From Doryteuthis pealeii (lineage: Eukaryota > Mollusca > Cephalopoda > Myopsida > Loliginidae), in the NCBI GenBank assembly GCA_023376005.1, contig CM042139.1, positions 133,735,039 to 133,799,038 on the forward strand: a stretch of 64,000 bases of DNA. Direction: 5' to 3'. The notes beneath the pieces are model-generated. The model made no database searches. It was not told the DNA's origin and worked only from the letters and a program-made list of their open reading frames with translations. The first letter of the stretch is position 1, and every line of letters starts with the position of its first letter. A program made the position numbers and the translations under genes. This document shows positions 23,416-34,835 of this stretch, one piece after another.

Positions 23416-24188
23416 TTAAAGAATATAAAAAAAAAATTTTTTTAATTTAAACATTTTTTTTATTGCTACAAATTTTAATGAGTTTCTAATGATTTAAACA
23501 AACATAGGAAGTTATTATTTTGATTGTCAAAGTTTTTAGTTATAGCAAAAAAAAAAATATATATATATATATTTTTTTTAAAGGATTCTCTGAAATATAA
23601 ATTTTTCTTTTCCTTGATTTTGATATCCCGATTTGTGATTTGCTATTGACTTTTTTATTACAACTAAAGGAATTTTTGCAATCACTTCCTATGTGTGTCT
23701 AAGCCATTTGAAGTTTTATTTAAAAAATTTGTAGCGATATTTTTTTCCTCTTCCCTATTCATTCTCAGTACAAGTATCTTATGGTCAAAAGATTAATACT
23801 CTACAAATGTTGATCACTTTAATGTTATCATTTTTGTTTTCACCCTCAAAATCCTTATTTTAGATATTCTTTTTTCCAGGGAGTTATCTGCTGGGATAAA
23901 TAATCTGGTTATAAATATTCAAATCTAATAAATGATACATACTAATGCTATTGATGGTGTAGGCATGTAAATATCAATACTGAGGATAACAAAAGTAAAC
24001 CTCGTGTCTCTCCCTCTTATTTTTATTTTTTTGTTTATAGATTTATTATTGCTATGAGCTCCTATCTAATCAGCTTATTTGGCTACTTACTAAAATGTGA
24101 TGATTAGTTAAACTAGATATGGTTATACGTATATACATATGTGGGTGTTCTTATTTGCTGCCATCTATGTTACTACTACTACTACTAC
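23416..24188. other. AT-rich non-coding stretch with a (CTA)n run
   Basis: No gene. It ends in a short (CTA)n run near 24171-24190. Similar runs occur at 35458 and 48552. Confidence 0.5.
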
Positions 24189-24535
24189 TGTTTAGCTGAA
24201 ATCCCATTTTCTTTACCATTTAGGTGATGGCAGACTGCTGGTTTGTCAGTAATGGTATGGCATAGAGCGGCCTAAGCAACCAAGTTGTACAGGAGAAGAT
24301 TATTCTTAGAATCTGGTATCAGCAGTAGCCTAAAGAGCAGCAGTGGTTGCTTTTTCTCTTTATAGTACCAGGTGTGAGCACATTTGATGGTTTGTCAGAC
24401 TACAATATACACAGGCTCAGAAAGGAAAGGAAGGTATTAGAAGAGATATTAGCCTGTCATAATGTCAATGTCAATCTCGTGCCACTCCACCCTGTCTTTG
24501 TTTACATTATTGATATGTTAAAAGATGTGTAAGGA
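24189..24535 (+). other. Block of higher complexity, identity unknown
   Basis: This ~350-bp block is less AT-rich than its surroundings. It contains a 61-codon open frame (24347-24532) following a good splice-acceptor-like tract (TTTTTCTCTTTATAG at about 24352-24366). The protein (with FDGLSDYNIHRLRKERKVLE) matches nothing that I recognise. It could be an exon, a repeat or chance. Confidence 0.25.
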
Positions 24536-24850
24536 GACAGTTGAGATTATCACTAAAGCCCTACTAATACATATATTTAATTAGAATACAAATGCAATGA
24601 TATACAGTATTCTTTCTATTGGTAGCTGCTTGGGAGTTTGCCTGATGTAATTTAAGGTGTGTATTAAATTTCTCCATTTGTTTTTTTTTGACATTGTGCA
24701 CTTGTTGATATAGTTTACTTTCCTTTATTTTATTTATTCATTTTTTTTTATCATGGTGTTTATGGAAATTAAGTTTGTGTTTTATGAAAATTTTTTTTAT
24801 TAATAAAAAATATTTCAACATTTACAATCGCTCTTATACATGCGCTCTAC

Positions 24851-24884
<34 letters not shown>

Positions 24885-24886
24885 TA

Positions 24887-25926
24887 GGTACCACCAAAAT
24901 GTTTGCCAATTTTTATTTCAAAAACTAATTAAAATTAATTGAATTGATTATTTAAGATCAAATTTTTGTTTAATTTGAAAAGTAGTAACATAACATCAGT
25001 TAAAAAAAAAAAAAATTAAAGAAAAGCAAAATAATATTACATATGTAATTAATTTTCATACATTTTAAACAGCAAATTCTGCTAAAAATTTGACCAAAAT
25101 GGGCACTTTGTGTGACGTAATTACATACTAAAACACGTTATTTAAGATTTTTAAGTTTCTTCTTAGAAATCAATAACAAAAAAATTTAAATACACTATGT
25201 GCAGAAAAATAACTTTTTGATATTAATTTGAATGAAATAGTTTTTTTTCCCCCTCCAAACACGCAGAAAAACTAAAGAGTTAAAATTAAAAAAAAAAAAT
25301 CTGGCGTTCTTTGTTTACAAAAGTCGGAAAACAAATAGAAATTCTTTAAAATATTACTGTTCGCTGTATATATATTAGCATTTAAAGCAACAATTTATAT
25401 ACTTAATCAATAGATAAAATTCATTTAAAATATAAAGTGTCTAATTTTATGTTTTAAATGTCATATTTTTAGATTCTAAAAATAAATATTTAATAACAAG
25501 CTTACTTTAGTATTGTTGTTTAATTTTTGGAGAAAACTCGATTGAAAAGTTTTAAACAGATCAAATATTGATGTATAATTTTTTCATTGATAATCTAATA
25601 GACCTTTATAATACATATACAACTGAGTAAAAAAAAAAAAAAAAATCTCCAATTTTTTTAGTTCTTTTACATTTCATTTTGGTACTTATTTTCTACCAAA
25701 AGCACTCCTTTAAAAAATGTTTTTCTATTCACATCTTCGGTCTTTAGACTTCTTATACTATAATTAGTTTCAAATTTATATAGCCCACCAATATTTTGCC
25801 CCCCCCCAAAAAAAAAAATTAAAATAAGGGTGAGGTCAAAGTTAAGTGACCTGAAAAAATCAGGTTTTTAAATAAAACTGCATTATAAAATTCATTCAAT
25901 GAAATTTTCATTAAAATAATTCCTGA

Positions 25927-25961
<35 letters not shown>

Positions 25962-26012
25962 CAATCAATTGATTTTTTAAAATACATCAATTGCGTCAAA
26001 ATTGGTGGTACC
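24887..26012. mobile_element. TA-flanked 1.13-kb element inserted in an (AC)n microsatellite
   Basis: The ends are inverted, GGTACCACCAA at 24887 and TTGGTGGTACC ending at 26012, each flanked by TA (24885-24886 and 26013-26014). (AC)n sequence lies outside on the left (24850-24884), with a short ACACAC on the right. The interior is AT-rich and non-coding with poly(A) and poly(T) tracts. A TA duplication fits a non-autonomous Tc1/mariner-type element; the family is unknown. Confidence 0.5.
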
Positions 26013-26059
26013 TAATATACACACTTGTGAGTGTGTGTTATATCGGTCACTTCACAAAG

Positions 26060-26860
26060 TTTGTTTCTGATGTGGTTTTTATGGGTATTTGTGGAAATTT
26101 TGATGACCACTGAAGGGTTGACATGAGATTTTACGTGAAAATATATTGCACCAGATACAATCCTATTCCAGTGACTTGCCAGCCTAAATAGGAGGAAAAG
26201 CACTATACCATCAGGTTGTCTGCTGTATGTTTGGTCAAGGGCTACAGGTTCGATTTGAGATAGGAATCCAGCAATATTGAGGACTAGTGTTTGATAGGCT
26301 TTGTTGTGGCAGGTGTGTAGATATAACCTGAACTTGTTTACTATGAACTCACAACTACATCCATAATGCTCACATATATGAAGGTCCAGGAAAATGGCGA
26401 TTCTGATCAATGTGTACTTGTCGAAGCTGGTGCTACTGTTTGGTTGTGAGACAGCAGGCAAGCAAGATGATGCTGGTTGAGGGCTGGTTTTTAGTTAGCG
26501 CCACATTTGATATTTCATTCTTGTTTCAACGGATTGTGTGGTATAGAGAAGTCATTGCAGACCCAGACATGTTTACTTGTAAGCACGATCAACACTAGAA
26601 TCGGCCATGCTACTGGGAATCTTGTGGATGAGTATGTGGTGGGAAGTGAAGAATGATTGGTATGCTGGGAGAGCTGAGTTGGACATTGTTCGGAGGCCAA
26701 GGTTGCTGAACCCCAGGGGAAGCCTTGCCTGTTCCCAGTCTGTATTGTCAAAGTTAACATTGCATGTGATTTCAATGCAGGCCTGAATTGTTGCATCCAG
26801 TTTGTTGGTCCAAGATAGCAAGGAGCACTTTGTGAAAAACTCTGGGAGAGCTAATTGCCC
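26060..26860 (-). pseudogene. LINE (non-LTR retrotransposon) C-terminal fragment
   Basis: Going 5' to 3' on the minus strand, 26821-26573 reads CNVNFDNTDWEQARLPLGFS then NLGLRTMSNSALPAYQS, which resembles the post-RT region of some LINE proteins. The 26461-26060 frame contains IRIAIFLDLHICEHYGCSCE, a C/H cluster (C.C...LHTCH) and RQPDGIVLF. The Cys/His cluster followed by an R-PDG block resembles the zinc-knuckle plus PD-(D/E)XK-like endonuclease end of restriction-endonuclease-type LINEs. That reading is inference from motif order. The frame shifts between the two parts, and the reverse transcriptase core is missing. Confidence 0.55.
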
Positions 26861-26869
26861 TGTCAGTGG

Positions 26870-27210
26870 GGTTTTGAATGTTGACCCCCCCCCCCCCTTC
26901 TGCAGAGGGGGTTAGATCCCTCCAAAGAAGTGTTGTCCTGGTAATGACTTTAAAATGCATCTGGTGTTGGGGTTCAGTTTTAGAGCTCTGGGAAGTGTGA
27001 AGTACCCCTTCATTGCCATTACACCCAAGTCCTCGCACCCAGGGTAGTAGTATCCGTTAGGGTCCCCTCTATGGGTCAACTAGATCTGTTTAAGAATTAT
27101 TTGTATTCAATGGGATCATGTGTGCAAAAACTCTTAAACTAGACCAAAAATGTAAATATGCGGTTCCTTAACCTCGCACCATGAAATAATCATGGACAGG
27201 TTGACGTGCC
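26870..27210 (+). mobile_element. R580-type element, partial
   Basis: It contains TTCTGCAGAGGGGGTTAG, AAATGCATCTGGTG, CCGTTAGGGTCCCCTCTATGG and the tail TCATGGACAGG + TTGACGTGCCATT. A C-run of 14 bases sits at 26885-26898 near its 5' end. Confidence 0.6.
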
Positions 27211-27499
27211 ATTGTAAAATCAATCGATCTCCTAGGCAGCTTCACTTTCTTGGTTCCAAGACATTCTCTGCTTTTGATAAAATTATAGAGCAGAGTATGA
27301 AAACTTCCTCCTTTTTGGGGTTAGCTGTATTACCTTCAGGATTGGATGTTTTATAGAATCTTGTTGAACTCGGTGGCACTATAATTCTTGTTCATCACAT
27401 TTTAACTTGGGTGAGTTGATCTTGAGTCTAAGCAGTGATAAAGCTTGAATTATTTAGCAGAAGTTTTTGTCTATGGATTTAGCTAGTCATCTAAATACC

Positions 27500-27640
27500 A
27501 AATGCACATGTGGTGTAATGGTTATTGTAGGAAATGCACAGCGACAAGTTAAAATCTTGGTAAATGAATAATCCTTCATGAGGCTGGTTGCATTTCATAT
27601 AGTACTAATGCCATTATGCATTATACAGTCTTCTGGATTT
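27500..27640 (+). repeat. tRNA-derived SINE, family T, 5' fragment
   Basis: The head CATGTGGTGTAATGGTTATTG and the block GGCTGGTTGCATTTCATATAG are present. The 3' half is missing. Confidence 0.55.
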
Positions 27641-29225
27641 AAAAAAAATTTCCAGTCCCTAATTTTTATATTTCTAGAAAGGTAAATCCAGAAGACCACA
27701 TCATTAAAAAAAAAAAAAAAAAAAAATCTACATATAGATATATCCATTTTTATATACTAGTATATAAAATATTGCTATAAAGTGAGAGGGCATTGTGAAA
27801 TATCTACATATTTGCCAATAAAAAATCAAGACACACAGCATAGTAAATATTTGAAATTTGAGTTTATTGAAATTTGTACAAATTCAATCCAAAGAATGCA
27901 TTCATTCTAAATGGTGAGGTGGCAGGCATTGTAAAATATCTGCATTAATTTGCTGATAAATAACGTAAACACGACTCTGAAACTATCTACGTTTGGCCAA
28001 GATTAGGCCTTATGCCAGTAAGTAAAAACATAGCGTAAATTAGGGCAGGAGTCTGGGCCGACAAAACATTAAAATTACGGAAGTATTAAAACGAATAAAA
28101 TTTAAATATTGGGGGGTGGTGGTTAATATACCTAAATATGAAGAGTATAAACACTTGTAACATTTTCTATGAATTATTTTTTGTAGGTGGGGATGTAACT
28201 GTTCCGGTAAAAGCCCTGTATGTGTTAAGAAGTGAAAGTGGCTCTTTCAACAACTTGTCATCGAGTATTGGCTAAAACTGCCACTGTTTGTTTTTATATA
28301 TTCAACATTATTTTCTTATTGCTTACTTGGATATATTTTAGTTTTAAATTAAATTTGTAATGACCTTTTTTGTTTTAAATATGAAAAATTTATATTCACT
28401 TAAATTAATGTTTTAAGATTAAAATCCAATTAGATTAGTTTAAAAATGTCCTTTAATGGTTTTCTCCCAATAAAATTATTGCTCCCTTAAAATCACAACC
28501 TCCCAAACCCCCACATGTTGAACACCCTTGTAACTAAGGCTTTAATTAACTTAAAGTTAATGTGGTACCTATACTTGCTAATTTTTAAACTGGGTATTGT
28601 AATTGTTACAGTGTTTGAGTGTTTTTGTAAGTAATTAAAACAAAATAGTAATGTAAAGTGCACATGGACATCCAGTATAGTTAATTGATAGATGTAGGCA
28701 TCATCTATAATGAACTCAAGCTACTTTATTAACCCTACATCATAAAAAGGGTAAGAATAAAACTGACTAAATGTGTTGATATTAGACATAATGGTAAATT
28801 ATGAAATTGCTGTGAACAAGTGCTGTCCTGGAAAATTTAAATGTTCTAGAAATTACTTCCTAAAAAGAGTGGGAATCTTGCTATTACTCTTGGGTCCACT
28901 TTGACCTGGGGTGGTAATGTTTTCTTATGTCATTGGTCAATGTGAGAATTATTTCTATGAATGAGACCTGTGGATATACTACAGTATGATAATTTAATTA
29001 TTACATTTAATGTTTACTTAAGTGCTGTTGTAAAATAGTTCAATATGTGAAAAGTATAATAATCTTGATTTAACTTTCACAGTTTTTTCTTTCAATTGAA
29101 CGTAAAAGATAAAAAGGAAAGAAACAGATTAGTGTTATTGCTTCTGCGTGCTCACCCTCTCTCTTTCCCTACTCTTTCTTTCTTATATTTTTTTCTGTGT
29201 AGTATGTCCTATTTTTCCCTTTCTT
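27641..29225. other. Non-coding; short internal duplication and an R580 scrap
   Basis: A weak direct duplication occurs at 27785-27835 and 27920-27975 (GGCATTGTRAAATATCT core). A scrap of R580 (GGGTCCACTTTGACCTGGGG) is at 28888-28907. No gene. Confidence 0.45.
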
Positions 29226-29744
29226 TAAGTTAAGTCTACTTTAGAAGATATGTCCCTGACAAGTTCAGTTTTTTTTTCCTATGTATGTGCAGGATTTCAG
29301 TGAAATATTATAATTAAAGACAATCATCCTAATGCTCCATGACCTCTCAAATGTTGATATTGTGCTCAGTCACTTCTTAAACTATTCAATAATATTGTTT
29401 TTATTAATTAAAAAAAAGACAATTTAAATATATTTTGCAGATATTGCTTTTTGTACGTATAGTCTTTAACAACTGGTAAACATTGTCTCATGCATGATAA
29501 TCAACAGTGCCTAGAATATTTGTAGATAACACTAAACATGAAGTTGAAATAAATAAAAGATTTATTTAAAAAAAATTTTTTTTTTAAATTTCATTTTTCT
29601 ATTTTTCATTTATTTTCATGAAACAAAAACAAAATATACAAGGAGTCTTTAAAACATTACATTCTAAACTACACTGTGCAACAAATTTTGTTGTGTATAT
29701 AGACAATCTTGGACAGATTGTAAACTACCATTTGGTGTTGTAGG

Positions 29745-31870
29745 GACATCAACAGTACACAGAATATTTGTTAATGGCACAAAACATAGCCTTAAAATCC
29801 TTTTTCCAGTAAAATGAATGTGATGGAAGAGCTGGGTGCATAAACTTAATCAGCAAGTCCTTATTCTCTGTATCAATCCAAATTTTGTCGCACCTGCAAC
29901 AAACATATCCTGAAACAACAAATTTCACTGGATTTTCTTCAGCCCCAATAGAGAAGTCATATATTAGGTCACAGTTTTCATCTTTACTACATTGTTTCAT
30001 GGCTATTTTATCTCTGATGAGTGGAAAATTTCTTGTTCCTGGGACTGGATGCATTTTTGAATCTCACAGTGAGGCTCCACCTTGCTTTCTCCTTTTAACC
30101 AGAATGAATTTGATACCTTCAATTGCAGATTTGCAATATTCAAACAGATTTTGTGGGAAGGATTTATTTGGTAGTTGGTTTTCTTCGGAGACTTTCTTTT
30201 GACGCTATCCTTTTCACTGTCCCACCTATACCATCACATGATTGTTTACCATGACTTGTTGCAAAGAAATTTCATTTTGCATTGAGTTCAAAATCTTTCT
30301 GATAGTTGCACAAATAGGCAAAGTTCTTATAATTCTTGTATTGCACTGTGCAACCATCAGTAAAATACTCAATATTTTTTTAATATTTGACAAGGTAGGT
30401 GTGATTACCTCATTTTTTTTTCTGTACCATATAAACAAATGCTACATCATGTGAGTTGTCATTCGACCTAATACAGAAACATTGATTTTTGCATTGCATT
30501 TTCAAGTTTAAAGTAGAGTACCACTGGATATAAAGTATATTGTGAGGTATTCCAATGAAAACTCTAGATCTCATCTTGAACTACAAATTTGTAGTTCTCA
30601 GCAAAATCTCACAGGAACACAACTTTGCTATTACTAATCTCCTCCTTTCTTTGCTTTAAGTACCTGGATTGTGATTTAGCCAAGTAAGAATGAGGTGCTA
30701 ATTTATTCAATTGCAAAATAACTAAATCAATGTAAGCTTGACAGGATTCCTTTTGTGTTGTCAATCCAGTTGTTGTCCATTGGGAGAACTATTGATTCAG
30801 CATTATCAATATATCCTTCAATAGTGTCATAAAGAAGTTTTTCAAGCTACCCTGATGATTACGACAATTTAGGCAGCTATGTATCATACACTATCTGCTA
30901 CTGGTATTACAGACAATATATTTCAAGAGATCTTCATATGATACATTCAGTGGTTCCACTAATAATTTCATGTTTTGGTGGATGGTGCATCCACTTACAG
31001 CATGTGTATCTACACTACAAGCAAAGACACAGCATTTCAGCTTTAGACTACAAAATTTCGAAAACCCCAAAGATACTGTTGGGTTCTGTTCCTTGAATGC
31101 TCTGAAGAGCTCATTTAGGTTGCTCAAGATGAGTCTTCTGCTGATGAATATTACATTTGATACTAACATAGTCTTTCCTGCCTGGCATCAGTCAATTATA
31201 TTCATCATCTTGGTAAAATGCTTCCACTAACTGTGCAATATCAGCAGGCAAAGAATTGCCCCTTTTTGGTTCTGGCACAGCTAAAATACCTCTTACTGAA
31301 CACAATTTGTGAGCCTTGCGTACAAAGTGGTCTGAAACCCCAAACACATGCCTTTTTTTTTTTTTTTTTTTGTGTGACCAGTCGGTAGGTGCAAGTGTCA
31401 AGATTTGTCTTTTAATTTTAGTTGACTCCACTGTCTTCACTTTTGCTACAAGAAGCTCTATCATTTTATCAAAGCGCTTAGCTTTATCTAAAATCTCATT
31501 TTTCAATTTCAAAGCCTCATCATTCAATAACTCGGTCAACGTTTAATGATCTGCCTAATTTGGTCTTTATACATTGCATTGCAGAAGAAATTTTTCTCTT
31601 ACCTAAATAAGCTTTTCCAGAGTAATGAAGCCCTTTTATTTTCAATGGAGAAATTCCAATGGCAGAGAAACATTCATTGATATTTCTCTTCTGTTTCCGC
31701 AGAAGTACTTGTATCAAAGTTTTTAATTTCCTCATCTGATACATGTCTTGGTTCTTTATTATTACTACCCTTTTCTGATTCTGCAGAAGTACCTGCTTCA
31801 AGCTCTTTTATTTCCTCATCTGATACATGTCTTGGTTCTTCATCATCAGGAAGAAGTTTGTGGACTTATA
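29745..31870 (-). pseudogene. Transposase relic of copy 2, middle and C-terminal part
   Basis: Collinear minus-strand pieces match copy 1: a Glu/Ser-rich linker (31520-31801), the 31192-31539 segment, KFCSLKLKCCVFACS with LLKYIVCNTSSR (30891-31169), a FIWYRKKNEVITPTLSNIKK segment (30226-30438) and the C-terminal VVSGYVCCRCDKIWIDTENK with IKFMHPALPS (29749-30054). Frameshifts and stops separate them. It is better preserved than copy 1 at the C-terminus and worse near the catalytic motifs. Confidence 0.7.
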
Positions 31871-31906
31871 ATCGACAATTAGGGTAGAGTTTCTTGCCTG
31901 GGATTA

Positions 31907-32971
31907 TAACCCGTCGGTCGCTACTGAGCTAAAGGGCTCACAGAATTGCCGAATGCCCACGTTGTGTTTAGATCTCAAACGACTAGAAATCTGCTATAGA
32001 AACTGATTTCCAAGGTTAACGGCGGCCTTGTGGTAACTCTTTTTCTTCTTCAAACTCAACATTTATATTCAAATAACAAAAGAATACAAACAATTATTTC
32101 TCAAGACTTTGGGAGTGATGGACCCGTAATTAATAACTTCTGGTCTTCTGCAAAGTATTGTGCAAAACAGTTTAAGTTGACTAAGTTTTCAATGGTCTTA
32201 GCTGAAGTCAGTTACTCTCGGCTCTCAGTATTTGCGTTAGTCTTCTCCACTAGCCCAGTCAGCTCATGTGATTCTCAAGCAATCACAACTTCATCTAGCT
32301 TCTCAGCTGCATCTGCCCATTCGGCCTCATCTCTGCTGAATCTCTGCTTCAACTCTCTCAAGCCCGGTTTGGCTTCATCTGATTTTTCGTCAGGAACGTC
32401 TCAGTTAAATAATATTTCAATCGGAACATTCGGATTTCCGGCTGACGTGGGGGTATTATAAATTTTCTTTACACCTCCCACTTTGGCAGGATAGCTGCCT
32501 TCCACTAGTTCTAACCAGCCAATCGAATTCACTTCCGCCAAATCGACAGGGGCTTCAGTTCTTCCGGGGTTCTCAAGAGTTTCCCAACAAAATGTGTGGT
32601 CTTAATTCGTTTCTATAAGATTTTCAACAAAGAGTTTATCTCTTTTCTTAAGTGGAAAAGGAAAACAATAAAAAGATTCTCTTCAATGGCCCAAGATAAT
32701 CAGTCAACCGACTTCTGGATTATCTTTTTTTCTGCACCATTCTGTCTGGTCACATCAAAGGACAGCCACTGCTGACTCAAGTGGATTCGCCCCAGGGGTC
32801 TTCTGACCCACTTGAGATTTCACCCCCGACACTGACATCTCAATCGCTCTGTGCGGCCTTATAATCTCACCATCTGTTTTGATTCTACTCTGACCCAAAC
32901 GATCGGAAGATTTAAACTTACGATTTTTTCTTTCTTTCCCTTTCTAATTTCAAACTCTGAATCAGGTCACA
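31907..32971 (-). mobile_element. 1,065-bp insertion of unknown type in transposon copy 2
   Basis: Copy 1 reads continuously across GGGATTAGTACC (near 5170). Copy 2 has GGATTA at 31901-31906, then 1,065 bp of foreign and less AT-rich sequence, then GGATTA again at 32972-32977. The 6-bp duplication marks an insertion. The ends carry neither clear LTRs (TG..CA) nor inverted repeats nor a poly(A). The left edge, read on the minus strand, contains TTTAGCTCAGTAG, like a tRNA A box, shortly followed by GGGTTATAATCC. A degenerate coding frame lies inside (next entry). Confidence 0.7.
32101..32838 (-). pseudogene. Degenerate coding frame in the insertion, function unknown
   Basis: On the minus strand one frame runs from an ATG at 32836-32838 to a TGA at 32101-32103, about 245 codons. 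It has protein-like composition (for example VDLAEVNSIGWLELVEGSYP and LRELKQRFSRDEAEWADAAE). Seven internal stops break it, five of them TGA, which would fit decay of CGA codons by CpG deamination. I do not recognise the protein; gag-like retroelement or host retrocopy are both possible. The plus-strand open frame across it (32030-32461) is Ser-rich and looks like its antisense shadow. Confidence 0.4.
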
Positions 32972-32974
32972 GGA

Positions 32975-33270
32975 TTAGTACCAACTTAGCCTTTGCCTTG
33001 TCTGCCATCTCCAATGAAATTAGTTTCAAACTGCCTTTAATTTGCTTTTTATGATTTTTAAATGGATTACAACATCTCTTTTCAAGCCATTCATATTTAA
33101 TCAACAAGGTAACCTGGTAACAGTCTGTATTTTATCCTCATCAAGTCCTGTTCTATAGGCAATAAGGTTTACTTCCATTGCATCCAACTGATGAACTGAA
33201 ATCACTCCAACCTGTTTATCATGGAATAAACCATGACATTTTTCAACTGTTAGCTCAGTACAAAAAGAAC
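32975..33270 (-). pseudogene. Transposase relic of copy 2, N-terminal zinc-rich part
   Basis: The minus frame at 33101-33358 reads HYCSFCTELTVEK and then FHDKQVGVISVHQLDAMEVN, matching the start of the copy 1 protein (5370-5480). The part at 32975-33095 matches the CIPFKNHKKQIKGSLKPISL region of copy 1. It is disconnected from the rest by the 31907-32971 insertion. Confidence 0.6.
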
Positions 33271-33282
33271 AATAATGTTTGC

Positions 33283-33870
33283 ATGCTCTGTCAGCTGGGG
33301 CGTTAGAATGCACCGACTGCACTTCTGCAGAGGAGTAAGACTCCCCCAATGGGGCCACCTGTTGGCCGTGGGTGGCGACCCGTGATGCTTAAAGATAGAG
33401 CCCAGGTGGATGAGCAGTTCATGACATGCAATACTCTACTTTGGCCCTATCTTGGGCTAGACGGGCGGTCGGAGAGGCCCCCTCCAATCAATCGGCTGGT
33501 CACGTCAAGCCCTAGCACCTATATGATTTTCCCAACCCTGTTGCCCTTATAGCAAGCCCCAACCCCTTTTTATCATATGGGTGCTAGAAGGCAGTGGCTG
33601 CGGGTCTACATGTCCTGGGAATGATGTTAAACTCTATCTGATGGTGAGGTTCCAGTTCTGGAGGTTTGGGGAATGTGGAGCACCCCTTCATCACCATTGC
33701 TCCCTGGTCCACTCTGACCCGGAGTGATAGTACCTTTTAGGGTCCCATCTATGGGTTAAATAGAAAAACATGAGTTGATAAACAAAATTGTATTATCCAT
33801 TAAGAATTGATTTATTTCAAAACTTTATTGGCATTAAATGACCCACTGAGGTTGATATGCCACCAAACCA
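33283..33870 (+). mobile_element. R580 short retroelement with 12-bp target duplication
   Basis: 588 bp flanked by AATAATGTTTGC at 33271-33282 and 33871-33882. It is highly similar to the copy at 19653-20234, including the shared tail ACCCACTGAGG + TTGATATGCC. It lies between the transposase N-terminus and the right TIR of copy 2. Confidence 0.8.
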
Positions 33871-33889
33871 AATAATGTTTGCCCCTCCA

Positions 33890-34835
33890 ACTCTCTTTCA
33901 TTCTTTTTCAATAAAAACATTTCAGTGACTAGGAAGTGAAATCTGTAGTGAAGTGGCTCAAAGAACAGTCAATAGAATCTTACGGGGCAGGGATACATGC
34001 TCTCATTCGAAGGTGGAACATTGCTATTGAGAGAAACGGTGACTGTGGAGAAGTAGGGATGTGATCCACAGAGGACCAACTTCATTTTGATGTATAATAC
34101 ATGTTCCTGTGTTGGTAATTATAACTGTCCTAAACAAAATATTACTTTTTTTCTCCCCCCTCATATTTGATTCAAAAAAATTTTTTTTTTTTAAATTAAT
34201 AAAAACAATCTTATTGAATAGTTTAAGAAGTCACTGAGCACAATATCAACATTTGAGAGGTCATAGAGCATTAGGAGGATTGTCTTTAATGATAATCTTT
34301 CACTGAAATCCTGCACATACATAGGGAAATAAATTCTGAACTTGTCAGGGTCATATCTTCTAAAGTAGACTTAACTCCCTCACAAAATTCTTTGGTGAAC
34401 TTAGGCAGGCATAGTAGATGTTAGGAAAAAAATATGAAAATCGAAGAGGATGTATTTTCTGCAGACTGACTGTAAGCTACATAGGGGAGAATGTTTCCCT
34501 ATCAGGTATAGGATTAAAATAATTGGATATTTGGATTCTACAGTCCTTATTTACCCTACATACCAAATTTCAGAAATATTGAATGTATTGAAGTATTTTT
34601 AATTAAAAAAAAAACACACACACAAAAAAAACACAGATTCTGCGACGCCACGTGGCCTTAATTTAGAGGCAAAATAGGAAAATTATAACCCCCCCTCTAA
34701 AATTAGAATGGTTAGGTGTAGGACAAAATAATTTGGCATACTTTCCTAACTCATGAAGGGGAACATTTGTGCCAAATTTCAAGCAATTCGGTGTCGGTGG
34801 GTGTAATGACCTGGTGACTTGACATGGAATGACCC
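33890..34835 (-). repeat. Right terminal inverted repeat of transposon copy 2
   Basis: Matches the right TIR of copy 1, including the captured mariner segment, whose plus-strand frame here is clearer (VKWLKEQSIES, then GIHALIRRWNIAIERNGD at about 33990-34040). The terminal 45 bp carry the GTAATGACC-type block that copy 1 has at its left end. Confidence 0.75.

Larger units (their letters stand above)
29230..34835 (-). mobile_element. Long-TIR DNA transposon, copy 2, left end missing, with two insertions
   Basis: Similarity to copy 1 begins at TTAAGTCTACTTTAGAAGAT (29231), so about 490 bp of the left arm are lost. The right end is intact, ending TGACATGGAATGACCC at 34835. The order of coding pieces is the same as in copy 1, on the minus strand. 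Two later insertions interrupt it, 31907-32971 and 33283-33870, both flanked by target duplications. Without them the remaining element is close to 4 kb. Confidence 0.8.

Noticed and set aside
24347..24532. Possible exon after an acceptor-like tract
   Set aside because: Only one side looks like a splice site, no homologous protein is recognised and no partner exon is seen. Kept as an unknown block rather than a gene.
32030..32461. 143-codon plus-strand open frame, Ser-rich
   Set aside because: It lies inside the 31907-32971 insertion, antisense to a more protein-like minus-strand frame. Its Ser/Thr/Ala bias is typical of an antisense shadow.
32101..32838. TGA recoding (selenocysteine or altered code) because five of seven stops are TGA
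   Set aside because: The two TAA stops and the insertion context point to decay. CpG loss at CGA codons explains TGA excess, and NSUN5 and the F-box gene use the standard code.
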